From NCBI GenBank assembly GCA_905178155.1, contig CAJINV010000004.1, positions 9,834,625-9,898,624 on the forward strand: a DNA stretch of 64,000 bases, written 5' to 3'. The position numbers and the translations under genes were made by a program. This stretch comes from Amoebophrya sp. A120. Its lineage: Eukaryota > Sar > Dinophyceae > Syndiniales > Amoebophryaceae. Positions within the stretch are counted from its first letter, which is position 1. Every line of letters begins with the position of its first letter. Positions 1 to 9,897 of this stretch are shown piece after piece. The notes beneath the pieces were generated by a model, which searched no databases, was not told where the DNA came from, and worked only from the letters and a program-made list of their open reading frames with translations.

Positions 1-195
1 TTGCAGGCAATTTGTCGTGCTGTTTCTCACTCTCAGCTGCCTCCTATCATGCTGAAGATGCAAGGCTTCCCCACGCCACCCAGCACTACAGTTCGCATCT
101 TTTCCCGTGTAGCATGACAAAGCTGATTTGTGACAACAAATCTGCATCACAGATTTCCGTTTAGATATGGGGAGGGGGGATTTTTCCGTTTGATA
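1..195. mobile_element. IE-B introner, left end outside the window
   Basis: This is the right part of a family B introner. It ends in GGGGGGATTTTTCC then GTTTGATA. Its interior is the reverse complement of the left half of the complete IE-B at 43476-43790, so the two copies lie in opposite orientations. The base after the element starts an open frame (CTGGA, 196-200, is the expected direct repeat), so it is an intron of the first gene, whose upstream exon lies outside the window. Confidence 0.85.
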
Positions 196-2996
196 CTGGA
201 CGGCAGACAAAGAGTTGGACTACGCCATGGGCTTTTCCCTGCGGAAGCTTGACGAGACAGAGGAAGGGAACAACAGTATGACGCGGTTGGAAAACCGCCC
301 CTTCAAGCAGTTTTTGAATGTCAAGCAGGACGTGGTGAAGCGGGACCTGCAAGCGGAGATCGAACGGGAAAAGCGGCAACCACAGATGGCAATGTCCCGA
401 ACAAATATGTTGGTGAATAGTAAACAGCGGTCCTCGACGGCGCTGAGTTACGATGCGAATGGTGCCAGCACACAACAACCGTCGCAAAGCGCGCCAGTGA
501 CGCCGCGGAAAAATTCTAACGGTGGACAGGACCAAGAAATAAACCAGCAGCAAACGTCCACCTTCGGCGCTGAGTTTGGTGCAGCGAAGTCGTCTGCTTC
601 GGTGGTTCGTGACTTGTATAATTCGCGCCGTAGTTGTGTGACGCCGAAGGTGAATACCAGGAAATCCCGGGCGGACCTGTGGAAACCCTTCCTGCCTACA
701 TCTACTACTGCAGCTAGCACCGCAGGGAGTGGGACGATTACAGGGCTAACTCCCGCGGAGGGCGCGGCTGCAAAAAGATCGGCTTCCTACACAACTAGCA
801 CTGCTGTTGCTGCGACCTCGGTGGTGGAACATCAGAAGGATGGCTCGACACATATGCAAGCCACATCACCTCGTGCTGCTGCTGCTCTTGAAGATGCTGA
901 TTTATTAAAAGCCACTCCCCGTCGGCAGCTGTCGCTCCAAACTGTAGTCCAGAACCTGCACACTGCGGTTCGAAGCGCCTCGGCGCGCAAACGACCGTTG
1001 ACGACCAAGACGGTAAAACCGAAAAACCTTCCGAACTTCACCGTGAACGATCACTACAGGCAAGCGGGTCCGTTTTCGAGCAGTTATCGGGCGGCCTTCG
1101 GCGTGCCCCGGCTCGACGTGTTGGGGAGGGGGCAGGAGGGCGGGGGAGTAAAACAAGGCGCTATTTATTTTACCCCTCGCGGTGGTTTATCTTCGAGTTG
1201 TACGCCGGGCAATATAATTCACGACAATAATTCTACGATATCTGCCCGGGCAAGAAGAGCACTTCAGGAGGACCTGTTATGAACTGCAAAAGCATCGTAC
1301 TTGTATAAATGCATTACAAATTTTCTCAGCATGAAAAATAAAATTTGTAATGCGGATTTACCTTAAGACAAAGATTTGTAATGCTAGACTTGCATTTATA
1401 CGAGTACGATACTTTTGCACGGGATACCTGTTGCTGCAGGACGAAAAGGTCGTGGGTCCGCCGGCCGTATCCTGTGCAAAAGTATCGTACTCGTATGGAA
1501 ATCATGCATTACAAATCCCTTTGTTAAGGTAAATCAGCATTACAAATTTTATTTCTCATGCTGAGGAAATTTGTAATGCATTTATACGAGTACGATACTT
1601 TTGCAGTTCATAGGCCGGCCGCATTGGCGGAAGCAGGGACCTGCACCGAGGGTACTATAACAGTGAGCAACCGATGAACCTCTGCGATTGGGGCGTGCCG
1701 AAGCAGCTGCTGAACTCGCTTCTTGCTTCGAGCAGTGCAGCTGGTACGGACAAGGACAACAGCAACATCTCCCGGCCCGCCTCGGCAAGGAACTCTAATA
1801 CAGGAAAAAATATAATCGCCGGCACAGCAGCTGACGCAAACAACAATACCTCTGCGCTATCGACACCCCGCACGACGTCGCCCCGCACCCAGAACAAAGC
1901 CATTCTAAAAACCGCGAGTGAGCTCTTGGGCCAGGAAGCGAGGGCGGAGCAGAGACGGAAATTGTCCGCGCGGCAGAAGGCCGCCCGGGCGCTGCAGGGA
2001 TACAGCGATATTAATGGCGAGGAGGATGTCTCCGAAGTTGCACTGTGTAAAACATCAAATAAACGAGATAAGATCTTCCGTTCGCCGCCGAACTTCAAGG
2101 ACGAGGTCGCGGAAAACCTGTACAAGTTTCAGCATCACGAAACGCCCTCCGAGTCGCTGCACGAGTTTTATTCCGGGGTGCCCACCACCCCAACCTCCGC
2201 CCTGATAGTAAAACAGCGCGCCGAGTCGGCTCCGCCGGTAAATCTAGTTGAAAATAACGACGAGAAAACAAGATCTGATCTCGTTGGAGTAGTACCAGAG
2301 CGAGGCCATGGCCAACCACAGCAGTCCACAGAGAGGCTCGAAGATGAACAGAGAAAAAACGACATCAAAAGGCTGAAAGTCCTGCACAAGCGACACCACG
2401 CGCACCTGCACCAGGTCGGCGGGAATTCGTATCACTACATGCGGAAGGGCAAGAACAATAATTTGAACTTCAAGCACCCGCTGATCACGCCCTACGCGCC
2501 GACCAAGGAGCTGACCCCGCGGTGGGACCGCGACAACCAAAACCGGGTTTTTGTCCCGTACCGAAACGTCCTGCCTGCAGGGGAGAGACTGCCGTCGAGC
2601 CCGAAATTCAAGGACAAAACGGTGGTCGGCACGGCGCACGGCAAGCAAATCCTGGTTTCCTCCCAAATTCGGCGCGTTCCAGCGGAGCCGATCCGGACGC
2701 CGCGCACGGTGTTCACGCCGCGGCGGGAGGAGGACGTGGCGAAGGACGCGCAAAAAGTGGCGACGCGCGAGCGGCTGGTGCTGACGCGGTCCAGGTTCGT
2801 GCACACGCCTAGGATCAGCGACAAGCAGGAGGAGGAGCGAAAGGAATTTTTCGCGAAGCTGCTGAAGAACAAGGAGAGCGACCTGATCGCGCGGAAGAAG
2901 ACACGACGGGTGGCCCTGGCGCACTTGCCGGGGCTGTCTGGTGTCACGGAAACCAGCCACAAGGCGTACGCGGAAATGATCGCGAAAGAGAAGTAG
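196..2996 (+). CDS. Hypothetical basic protein, 5'-partial, three exons seen
   Basis: Exons are 196-1277, 1432-1467 and 1618-2996. No ATG is needed at the left edge, because the frame is open back to the end of an introner at 195, so the true start is upstream of the window. The first exon is Ser/Thr/Ala-rich and looks disordered. The last exon is basic and charged, with Arg/Lys/Glu helices near the C-terminus (for example a run KQEEERKEFFAKLLKNKESD) and the stop at 2994-2996. Removing both introners with one copy of each 5-bp repeat gives one open frame of 831 codons. The 36-nt middle exon lies between two IE-A copies in opposite orientation. I recognise no domain and propose no function. 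Confidence 0.7.
1278..1426. mobile_element. IE-A introner (reverse form)
   Basis: The direct repeat CCTGT lies at 1273-1277 and 1427-1431. The element begins TATGAACTGCAAAAG and ends CTTTTGCACGGGATA, with an inner inverted repeat ATCGTACTTGTA / TACGAGTACGAT. It is 149 nt long and interrupts codon CTG-TT|G of the first gene. Confidence 0.9.
1468..1612. mobile_element. IE-A introner (forward form)
   Basis: The direct repeat GGCCG lies at 1463-1467 and 1613-1617. The element begins TATCCTGTGCAAAAG and ends CTTTTGCAGTTCATA, the mirror image of the copy 36 nt upstream. It is 145 nt long. Removal with one repeat brings the exon frame to that of the last exon. Confidence 0.9.
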
Positions 2997-4171
2997 GAGG
3001 GATTGGGGTCGTTGCGCCAGTACTTTATTGGGTATCTTTCTCGTGCTCTCCTGACAGATAGTCCTCATAGTTCCTGTCATATTCTCGTCCATTATTTTAT
3101 GTTTATGTTAGTAGTGGACTGATTTTTTGCTTCGCAATTACACATTCCTGGGCATCACCGCTATTGAAAAATCACAGTGGTGGTAAACTAAGTAGTAGTC
3201 AGTTTGTTGACCGTTCTTTTCGAAGTGTATTGTACCCCACAAATTTGTTTCTGGCTAGACCAGCACTCTGGATAGCAATTTTCTGCTCTCGAGAGTGCTA
3301 CGGTGCCGTCAACATGTAAGAACCGTTTCAAGATTTATATTCTATGTTGAGGAGAAATATTTAGAATGAGTCACCCCTCATGTTGATTTTGAATTCCTTT
3401 TTTTAACAGCGCTTCAAGTTCAACTTGAGCTCCTGCATTTTTTTTTTTTAGTTTTTTGAGTTTGCGTCCCCTACACCTCGTAATTTGTTCCATCATGATG
3501 TTCCCGTAAGAAAACAGTAAGAAAGAGGGCCAGGAGCGCGTTTGTCCTGCCTCTTTCGGCACCGGCGGTGTCCGCCGCTTGATGACCACAAGCTACTAAA
3601 GAGTGCAGTTTTTTTTTCATTCGATAGATGACGTTTGCGAGTTATCCTCGTCGTGAATTCGGGGACAGACGCATCAAGCCGCGTTGTTGAAACTCGATCG
3701 TCCGGTGAAGATAAACCGGTGACAACAGGTAAGGTGTTCCGTCCTGAAGAACTTGTACTTCAGGAAAGGTGGCAGCAGTGAGTTGATGCCGAATCTAGTT
3801 TCGGAACTTGGTACCACGATCATGATTCAGGAGGAGATTCTTGAATGCATTTGCTTTTCGTAGTTCACCTGTATCTGTAAAGATCTGTAAAAATCAGTTG
3901 TTCTTTTTGCTTCGAGTTCAAAGTCAAACAGGACGATCCGCATTTACTAGTTTTTCTTCTTGGTTTGTGGCTCCTTTGTGCGTGTATAATTGATAGATCT
4001 GGATGAAAACCGGTAACCCGACTCGTCTCATGATCAAGATCGATGCACAAGGGCGGCTGGAAAACGAAATAAAGCGCTCAACCTTAACATTAATCAAAAG
4101 ATAATCCACGTGTATCCGTCCTCGAAGAAGTAGTTTGCATTTGGTTCTTGAAGAGGTCAGCACAAGAAAAA
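2997..4171. other. Intergenic region
   Basis: AT-rich sequence between two + strand genes. There are a few T homopolymers and only short unsupported ORFs on either strand. I saw no introner copy, tRNA or other RNA gene. Confidence 0.6.
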
Positions 4172-7100
4172 ATGTCGAACTCCGAGGCCGAGCGTTGGAA
4201 GATCGAGGCAAATGAGCACCTGAAGAAAAATGAGCTCACCGAGGCGATCCTATGCAGGGCAACAGTTTTATCTTAGTCTTTTATACAGACGTGCAGGTGC
4301 AGCAGGAGAAGAGCCCAGCAGGACAAACTTCTGTAGAGAGTTTGTTCGGGAGGGCAATGCGTGAAGATTTCATCAACCATTGCATTTCAGGAGCGAAAGC
4401 TTCGCATATATTTTTGAAATGAGGAATGAAATTGATATGACGGAATGAAATTGATATGACGAGGATGACACCACCTGAGATATTGAAAAGTCGTGCGAAG
4501 ACTCCTCACTGTTCCTGTTCAAGAAAACCGTTTGCGCAGGATACGTTCAAAAATACAACAAGGCCATCACGCTAGACAACCAGAACCCGGTCTATTACAG
4601 CAACCGTTCCGCCGCCTGGGTATTCACTGCAAAAGTATCGTAATCGTATAAATGCATTACAAATCTCCGCAGCATGAGAAATAAAATTTGTAATGCGGAT
4701 TTAACTTAAAGAAAAGATTTGTCATGCATGACTGCAACACGAGTACGATACTTTTGCACAGGATACTGGGCGGCACAGAGTAAGTTCGAAAACGCGCTGA
4801 ATGATGCGGAAAAATGCCTGCAGATCGACCCGAAGTTCATCAAGGGATTTTCACGCATATCCGCAGGAAATTTTACCGTACATCTCCGCGGAATCGAACC
4901 AGTATCAAGCGGCGACCATGCATGACAAAGCAAAGCTGCTTCCTGTTGCCTAGTTTAGTTTTTCTGCATGATCGCAGTTCCTTGCATGCTTATGTTTTCG
5001 GTTTTTGCAAATCAAAACCTGCGTTGCAAACATGTGACACGGACGCCGTTGACGTTGTACTGATAGCCGTACAATGAATTTATTACGGTAAATGTGTGTT
5101 GCATAACGCAAAGGGCTCGCACTGTTTAAGCTTGGAAAAGTAAAGGAGGCGACGGAAGCCTACCGGGCGGGACTCATCTATGCATTGCAAAAGCATCATG
5201 TTCATGATCGTACTAGTATAATATTGAGACACATGACAAATTTTTCAAGAAGGAAAGCTTGAATTTGTGATGCAGATTGAGGTAGAAAATTAGATCTGCC
5301 ATGTTGCAAGACTGGTCGTTAACATTTTAATTAAGTATACGAGTGCGATTACTTCTTTGCTTTTGCACAGGATATCAGCTTGGACCCAACCAATGTCGCG
5401 CTACAGCAATCCATGGCGGCAATCACGAGGTCACAGAAGGGCAGTAGCGGGGACGGAATCCAGGGCTACTTGGCAAGCGTGGGACAGAAGCTGATGAACT
5501 CAGGCGGTATCATGATTTTTGGATGTCAGCTACTTCCACAGCTTCCATTCTGACCCTGAGCAAGTAGAGGGAGGCGATGACAGACAAATAACTTCCAGTT
5601 CCTTCTTTACCGTGTTGGTGCTTATCAGCTGCTTCTTTATCATCATTGTAGTTTCGCATCCTGTTCATGGCGCGCATTTTCAATCATGAAACAAACCGCA
5701 TAAAAACAAGAAGTATGTGACTATTTACGGCCGCTTCACCACAATGTCAGGTCTCGGCAAAGTGGTTATGTATGCAGTGGTTCTTTTTGGCTACTGGCTC
5801 TACATGCGTTTTACCCGGTCCGGCAAGACCGACGGGGACAACGCGCTGCCCGAGAAGCCGAAAGACCCCACCGCGCTCCAGCATGGCATGGTGTCCCTCG
5901 CACGAGACAAGGCCGTCCACATCGCGAAGCGTTCCGCGATCGTCCCAGCAGTTGTTTCTCCGCCTGCTTCATCTTCCCCCGGAGCTGCGCACCAGCACGC
6001 AAGCGAAGCGGAAGGCGAGGACACACAAGTGACCACGGACAGCAAGGCCGCCACGTCGGTGGTGCTGTTTTTCCACGCAACCGGCTTGTCTGGAGAGGAA
6101 CACGCCCACGTGGTCGCGAAATTCGAGAAAAGCTATCCTGTGCAGAAGCATCGTACTCGTATAAATGCATTACAAATTCCCTCAGCATGAGCAATAAGAT
6201 TTGTCCTGCGGATTTACCTTAGGAAGAAAATTTGTAATGCATGACTGCAATTACTACGCTACGAGTACGATACTTTTGCACAGGATAAAAGCAACGTGCT
6301 CTTGATAGACCTTCCCTGTCACGGGCGCAGCACGTGCTGGTTGTTATGGAAAAGAAAAACCGTGTTACGTGTAGGAGGTGTCTTGTGGAGGTGACCACAG
6401 CATGACAAATTCGCTCTGTATGACTCCTCTTCTTCAGAAAAAGCCTCTCATGTGCAGCTTCTACGAGTACGACGCCAAAGCGCATATGACATAAGAGGGC
6501 TTCCTGACTGGCCAGCATAACAAGTGTTGCATGCTTCGCATGTTTATACAAAGTTACACGACCACTATGATCTACAGTTTTTTTCTTGCATAGCTGCCTT
6601 CGGGCGACGACTGGGAAGAGCTCGGAAAAAAAATCGTCGGCGCAGATGCAACCTTGTTTCCCGAGGGCGTGCCAAAGACGCTGGTATTATGTTTTTCTTT
6701 TTTTACAAATTTTGTGGAGATGTACTCATCAATTTGGTTTGATTTTTGCTCACGCTAGCGGTCTTCTCACTGAACAATATTTATGATATCGGTTGCCGCT
6801 GTCGCTCGTGCTACCTAGTAGCGCTCCACCTAATAAGTACTACGCCGACAAGAACTTGGTGTCTTAGAACATCAGTATCAATGCTGCTCTACCAGGTCTT
6901 GTCCGGCTATTCGCCTTTCCTCACGCGTGGCATGTTTGACGCTTTCATGCCTGACTACGTGGTTTGGACAGGGCCAAACGAACTCTTTTCCAACAAGGAC
7001 ATCAACACCGTCGAGGACCTATCCTGTGCAAAAGTCTCGTACTCGTATAATTGCAGTCATGCATTACAAATCTTTCTATTACGGTCAATCCGCATTACAA

Positions 7101-8708
7101 GTTTTATTTCTCATGCTGAGGAAATTTGTAATGCATTTATACGTCGAGTGCGATACTTTTGCAGTTCATAGGACCTGAAATCCAAACTTCTCAGCGACGA
7201 GTCGACCTCAAAGAAGCACAATGAAGTAGGTCGCGAAAAAGCCTTCAACAAACTGCCAATAGGAATATTGCGCGATGCTACAATGCACATGGCGCATGGT
7301 AAGTTTTGTCTTCGAGGAAGCGATGTTTTTTTTTTTGGGACCATGTCGTGTGTTGGGTGACGAATGCTACTGAATACGCATGCTCATAGTCTCGTTGCGC
7401 ATTCACTTAGTACCTGGATTTAGAAGTAGCACGAGCTGCAAGTCAAGTTATTTACGTTAGGTCGAACAGGGGACGGGTTGCGAGTCCCTGTGCGCATGCA
7501 GCTTGTATATCGAAGTGCGCTACATCATGCCAAAAATAAATCTTATCACAGACAAGCGTCCACAATACACACTAGAGCGCAACGTGACCGAGCTGATCCT
7601 TCAGGAGGTCATCGTGTCTCCGACCCTTGTGTTGTCAAGTGAAAAACCGGAGTTAGACAAAGAGAAATATTAAACCGTAATCCATTCTTCTTCACCATAG
7701 GGGCGAGAGGGATCTAAGTACCTCGTGGTCGTCGTGTGGCTTGTGTCATCTTGCTGCACTAGTAGAGGACTAGCACAACATCGAGGATCTTTTTCTTCTT
7801 TGTTGCACTTTTCTTCTACTTGCGCTTCCCTGCCTATGAACTAGGTCAGGCTCAAGTATGTAGGTGATGGTGAAGGACACCGGTATTAAAAGTTCTTTGT
7901 CCCTTTTCATACACGAAGTTCACCAGTCTTAACAAGAAGATCGAGGCGAAGCAGCACCCGTGGGAACTCGTAAAATCTGAAAAATGGTTGAGCACCGTGC
8001 AGTACCCACTGAAAGAAAAAAAAGGGCCGTACTCGTCGTACTTCTTGCATTGTTGCATGACAGATTTCTCTTTCCGCACACTTTTCGTGCGGTTGCGGAG
8101 AAGGAAAGATATTATTTTGTATATGCAAGAGCATGTTGAGCAACTCCAAGTTTGCACGACAAGTATAATGCGCCAAGGTACTTTTTCGTTGCATATGCCA
8201 CAGTGGCTCGAGGAACAGGCGGATGCGGCGGGACAGCATACTATGGAGGTGTCGGCCTTGAAATCGACAAAGTCGAACAAATGATTTGTGACGCACAAGA
8301 AAATCAAAATGTTGACCACAATAAATTTCTAAGCAGCGCATGAAAAATTATCTCGATGCCTTGCTCTGTTCGGTATCGGTGCAATAAACGGGGCTGCTCG
8401 TGGCACATGCTCATCTTTGGCACCACTCGCATTCTTCCTCCTAATTCGGCTTGTTGTTGGCACCTGGCATCACTTGCCTGCTGTCCAATACAAGCATTCT
8501 GTGGGTGCAGCCAAGCACGCATGTCAGATCATTTTAATTTATGAACAAATTGGGCGATTTCATCGGGCCTGACGCTTCCATACAAGAAACTCAGGAGGAA
8601 GCAGACCACGCACCAGCAGCGGAGCCCGCAACAGGATCAATGCCTGACGAGGACCTCCAAGCTGATGACGGCAGTACGAAGGCCGGGGGCGGTGCGGACG
8701 AGTTTTAG
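4172..8708 (+). CDS. TPR protein with membrane segment and C-terminal alpha/beta hydrolase domain
   Basis: Exons are 4172-4250, 4549-4620, 4771-4857, 5111-5178, 5380-5506, 5751-6133, 6293-6344, 6598-6683, 6896-7019, 7176-7298, 7553 to about 7620, about 7919-8009, 8201-8241 and 8588-8708. The junction between about 7620 and 7919 is unresolved. Residues 1 to about 125 are a TPR region of the SGT/STI1 co-chaperone type (EAIQKYNKAI, NPVYYSNRSAAW, DAEKCLQIDPKFIKGFSRKGLALFKLGKVKEA, AYRAGLILDPTN). One hydrophobic segment follows (VVMYAVVLFGYWLYMRF), then a linker and an alpha/beta-hydrolase core: oxyanion-type HATG, the motif DLPCHGRS, a likely nucleophile elbow GYSPF after KTLVL, and a likely catalytic His in MHMAHDKRP. 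An acidic tail ends at 8706-8708. The TPR and hydrolase halves join through a GT-AG intron (5507-5750) that is in frame. The alternative is two genes, the second starting at ATG 5744 (MSGLGKVV). Confidence 0.7.
4251..4543. mobile_element. Introner-like element, unclassified
   Basis: The element begins TATGCAGGGC and ends GCGCAGGATA. The flanking pentamers (GATCC and CGTTC) no longer match. Even so, removal by the usual rule restores the textbook TPR sequence EAIQKYNKAI across the joint, which supports these borders. It contains a 19-bp tandem repeat (GGAATGAAATTGATATGAC, at about 4430-4470). It is 293 nt long. Confidence 0.65.
4621..4765. mobile_element. IE-A introner (reverse form)
   Basis: The direct repeat CTGGG lies at 4616-4620 and 4766-4770. 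It begins TATTCACTGCAAAAG and ends CTTTTGCACAGGATA. It is 145 nt long. Splicing by the repeat rule gives SAAWAAQSKFENAL inside the TPR domain. Confidence 0.9.
4858..5105. mobile_element. IE-G introner, diverged
   Basis: The direct repeat ACGCA lies at 4853-4857 and 5106-5110. It begins TATCCGCAGGAAATTTTACC and ends GGTAAATGTGTGTTGCATA, related to the IE-G ends at 29319 and 63317. It is 248 nt long. Removal gives GFSRKGLALFKLGK. Confidence 0.8.
5179..5374. mobile_element. IE-A introner (reverse form, enlarged)
   Basis: The flanking pentamers are TCATC and TCAGC (one mismatch). The element begins TATGCATTGCAAAAGCATC and ends CTTTTGCACAGGATA. At 196 nt it is longer than typical IE-A, with a small internal duplication near the left inverted repeat. 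The joint reads AYRAGLILDPTN, a normal TPR ending. Confidence 0.85.
5507..5750 (+). other. GT-AG spliceosomal intron
   Basis: The donor is GTATCA and the acceptor ATGTCAG. It is 244 nt and joins codon G|GT in frame (NSGG-LGKVV). It has no inverted repeats and no direct repeat. If the hydrolase is a separate gene, this stretch is 3' and 5' untranslated sequence, because the TPR frame also reaches a stop at about 5551. Confidence 0.55.
6134..6287. mobile_element. IE-A introner (reverse form, both ends alike)
   Basis: The direct repeat AAAGC lies at 6129-6133 and 6288-6292. It begins TATCCTGTGC and ends GCACAGGATA, so its two ends are exact inverted copies. The interior order is that of the reverse form. 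It is 154 nt long. The joint reads FEKSNVLLIDLPCHGRS. Confidence 0.9.
6345..6592. mobile_element. IE-C introner, diverged
   Basis: The right end, CAGTTTTTTTCTTGCATA, is identical to that of the IE-C at 14712-14925. The left end is TATGGAAAAGAAAAACC. The flanking pentamers GTTGT and GCTGC share three of five bases. It is 248 nt long. Removal keeps the hydrolase frame open (STCWLSSGDDWEEL). Confidence 0.7.
6684..6895 (+). other. GT-AG spliceosomal intron
   Basis: The donor is GTATTATG and the acceptor CTCTACCAG. It is 212 nt and phase 0. The joint reads PKTLVLSGYSPFLTRG, the strand and nucleophile-elbow region of the hydrolase. Confidence 0.6.
7020..7170. mobile_element. IE-A introner (forward form)
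   Basis: The direct repeat GGACC lies at 7015-7019 and 7171-7175. It begins TATCCTGTGCAAAAG and ends TTTTGCAGTTCATA. It is 151 nt long. The joint reads NTVEDLKSKLLSDES. Confidence 0.9.
7299..7552 (+). other. GT-AG spliceosomal intron
   Basis: The donor is GTAAGT and the acceptor TTATCACAG. It is 254 nt. The joint reads MHMAHDKRPQYTLERN, which matches the catalytic-His region and last helix of an alpha/beta hydrolase. Confidence 0.6.
8010..8195. mobile_element. IE-C introner, diverged
   Basis: It begins TGAAAGAAAAAAAAGGG and ends TTTTTCGTTGCATAT. The flanking pentamers are CCCAC and GCCAC (one mismatch). It is 186 nt long. The joint reads STVQYPQWLEEQADAAG. Confidence 0.7.
8242..8582. mobile_element. 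IE-H introner, diverged
   Basis: It begins TATGGAGGTGTCGGCCTTGA and ends CGGGCCTGACGCTTCCATA, matching the IE-H ends. The flanking pentamers (CATAC and CAAGA) have decayed. It is 341 nt, the longest ordinary IE-H. The frame runs on into the acidic last exon. Confidence 0.75.
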
Positions 8709-9897
8709 TAAGGCCGTAAGCAAGCAGGAGTCGTCCCGCATGAGAAATAGTAAATGGCTATCTGATGCGCTGCATTTTTCTTCTTCCACCAGAAACAGAA
8801 AAATTGCCATACAGTTTTTGCTAGACCGAAACAAAGGTCTCATGATCCATAGAAGGCGTAGGTGAATCTGGATGAAACGAGGCTCATGAAATTGTTCCCA
8901 TAGAAGTAGTACGGATGTTTATTTTCAAAATTCCAAGAAGAGGAAGGTCAAGGTTCTCAGATCCTGTCGTCTATTCGCAAAAAGCGCCTTCGGTTTTTTC
9001 CAGTAACTTGTTGAGATTTTCAGCACGAATGAAATGTTGATCAGTTTAAGTATATGAACCACAACGCGATCATGATCACTGAAATAAATGCATGAAATTA
9101 AGCGCAACCAGTGTCTATCTTCTCACGACGAAGAACAAGAAGGACCTGTCTATTAGGATCAAATCATGCGTCCCCCGTCATACTCAGATAGTAATGAAAT
9201 GGAATAAAGCACGCAAAATTATATATTAGCAGCTCAGAATCAGAATGCAAATCAAATGCAATGTCGAGATCATTTTCGGAACGAGCCGGCTGATTATCTT
9301 GTGACAGAAGTTTTCAGCTGAATCATATGAAAGAACTTCAATTTGGCCTCTTTTGTCTCGTCGACTCTTTCACTTTCCCTTTTTTCCCTGAATTGCGGAA
9401 ATTAAATAAACAAACACCAATCTCCCACAGTGTGTACAACCAAGTTGCGCTGCTTCATCGGATTCCTAAAACTTACTTTTTTTACTTGCCTTCAAAAAAT
9501 TTACTTTACTACACATATTTGCACCAACTTCGATTGACGAGATCTATCTACGCTTATCTTGTAAGACTCTTTCGAAGAATTGGCGGGGTGAACGTAATGA
9601 AGGTAAACGCAGTGAACACGTTGTACGACAAAAAGATTACATTATAGTATTTTCATCCAGTTTTGGTAAAGCGACAACCGTTCTCTCTGATTTTTTCTAC
9701 AAAAGAAGCCTGCAAGTCTTGCACCAGCACGATCAAGTAGCATTACATTTACACTCAAGTATTCAAGTATTCATATTCTAAACGTAAAGAGGAGAACAGA
9801 TAGAAAAGTCTGATGTTGTTTGGAAAGTAGTGCTATATCGAATTCAAAAACAATAACAAATTTTTACTTCTCTCAATTTTTCAAAGTAGTGAACAAG
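8709..9897. other. Intergenic region
   Basis: AT-rich sequence with no introner copy. A 106-codon frame at 9327-9647 has biased, AT-driven composition and no recognisable domain, so I do not call it a gene. Confidence 0.6.

Noticed and set aside
1467-1613. Reading the introner at 1468 as a GT-AG intron (GTATCC...CATAG)
   Set aside because: It also keeps the frame here, but the same reading fails for most other copies, whose left border has no GT. The GGCCG repeat rule explains all of them.
2244-3092. 282-codon minus-strand frame rich in Arg and Leu
   Set aside because: Antisense to the last exon of the first gene; composition is what the complement of a basic protein gives.
9327-9647. 106-codon plus-strand frame
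   Set aside because: AT-driven composition, no domain, no introners, and it lies in spacer between two well-defined genes.
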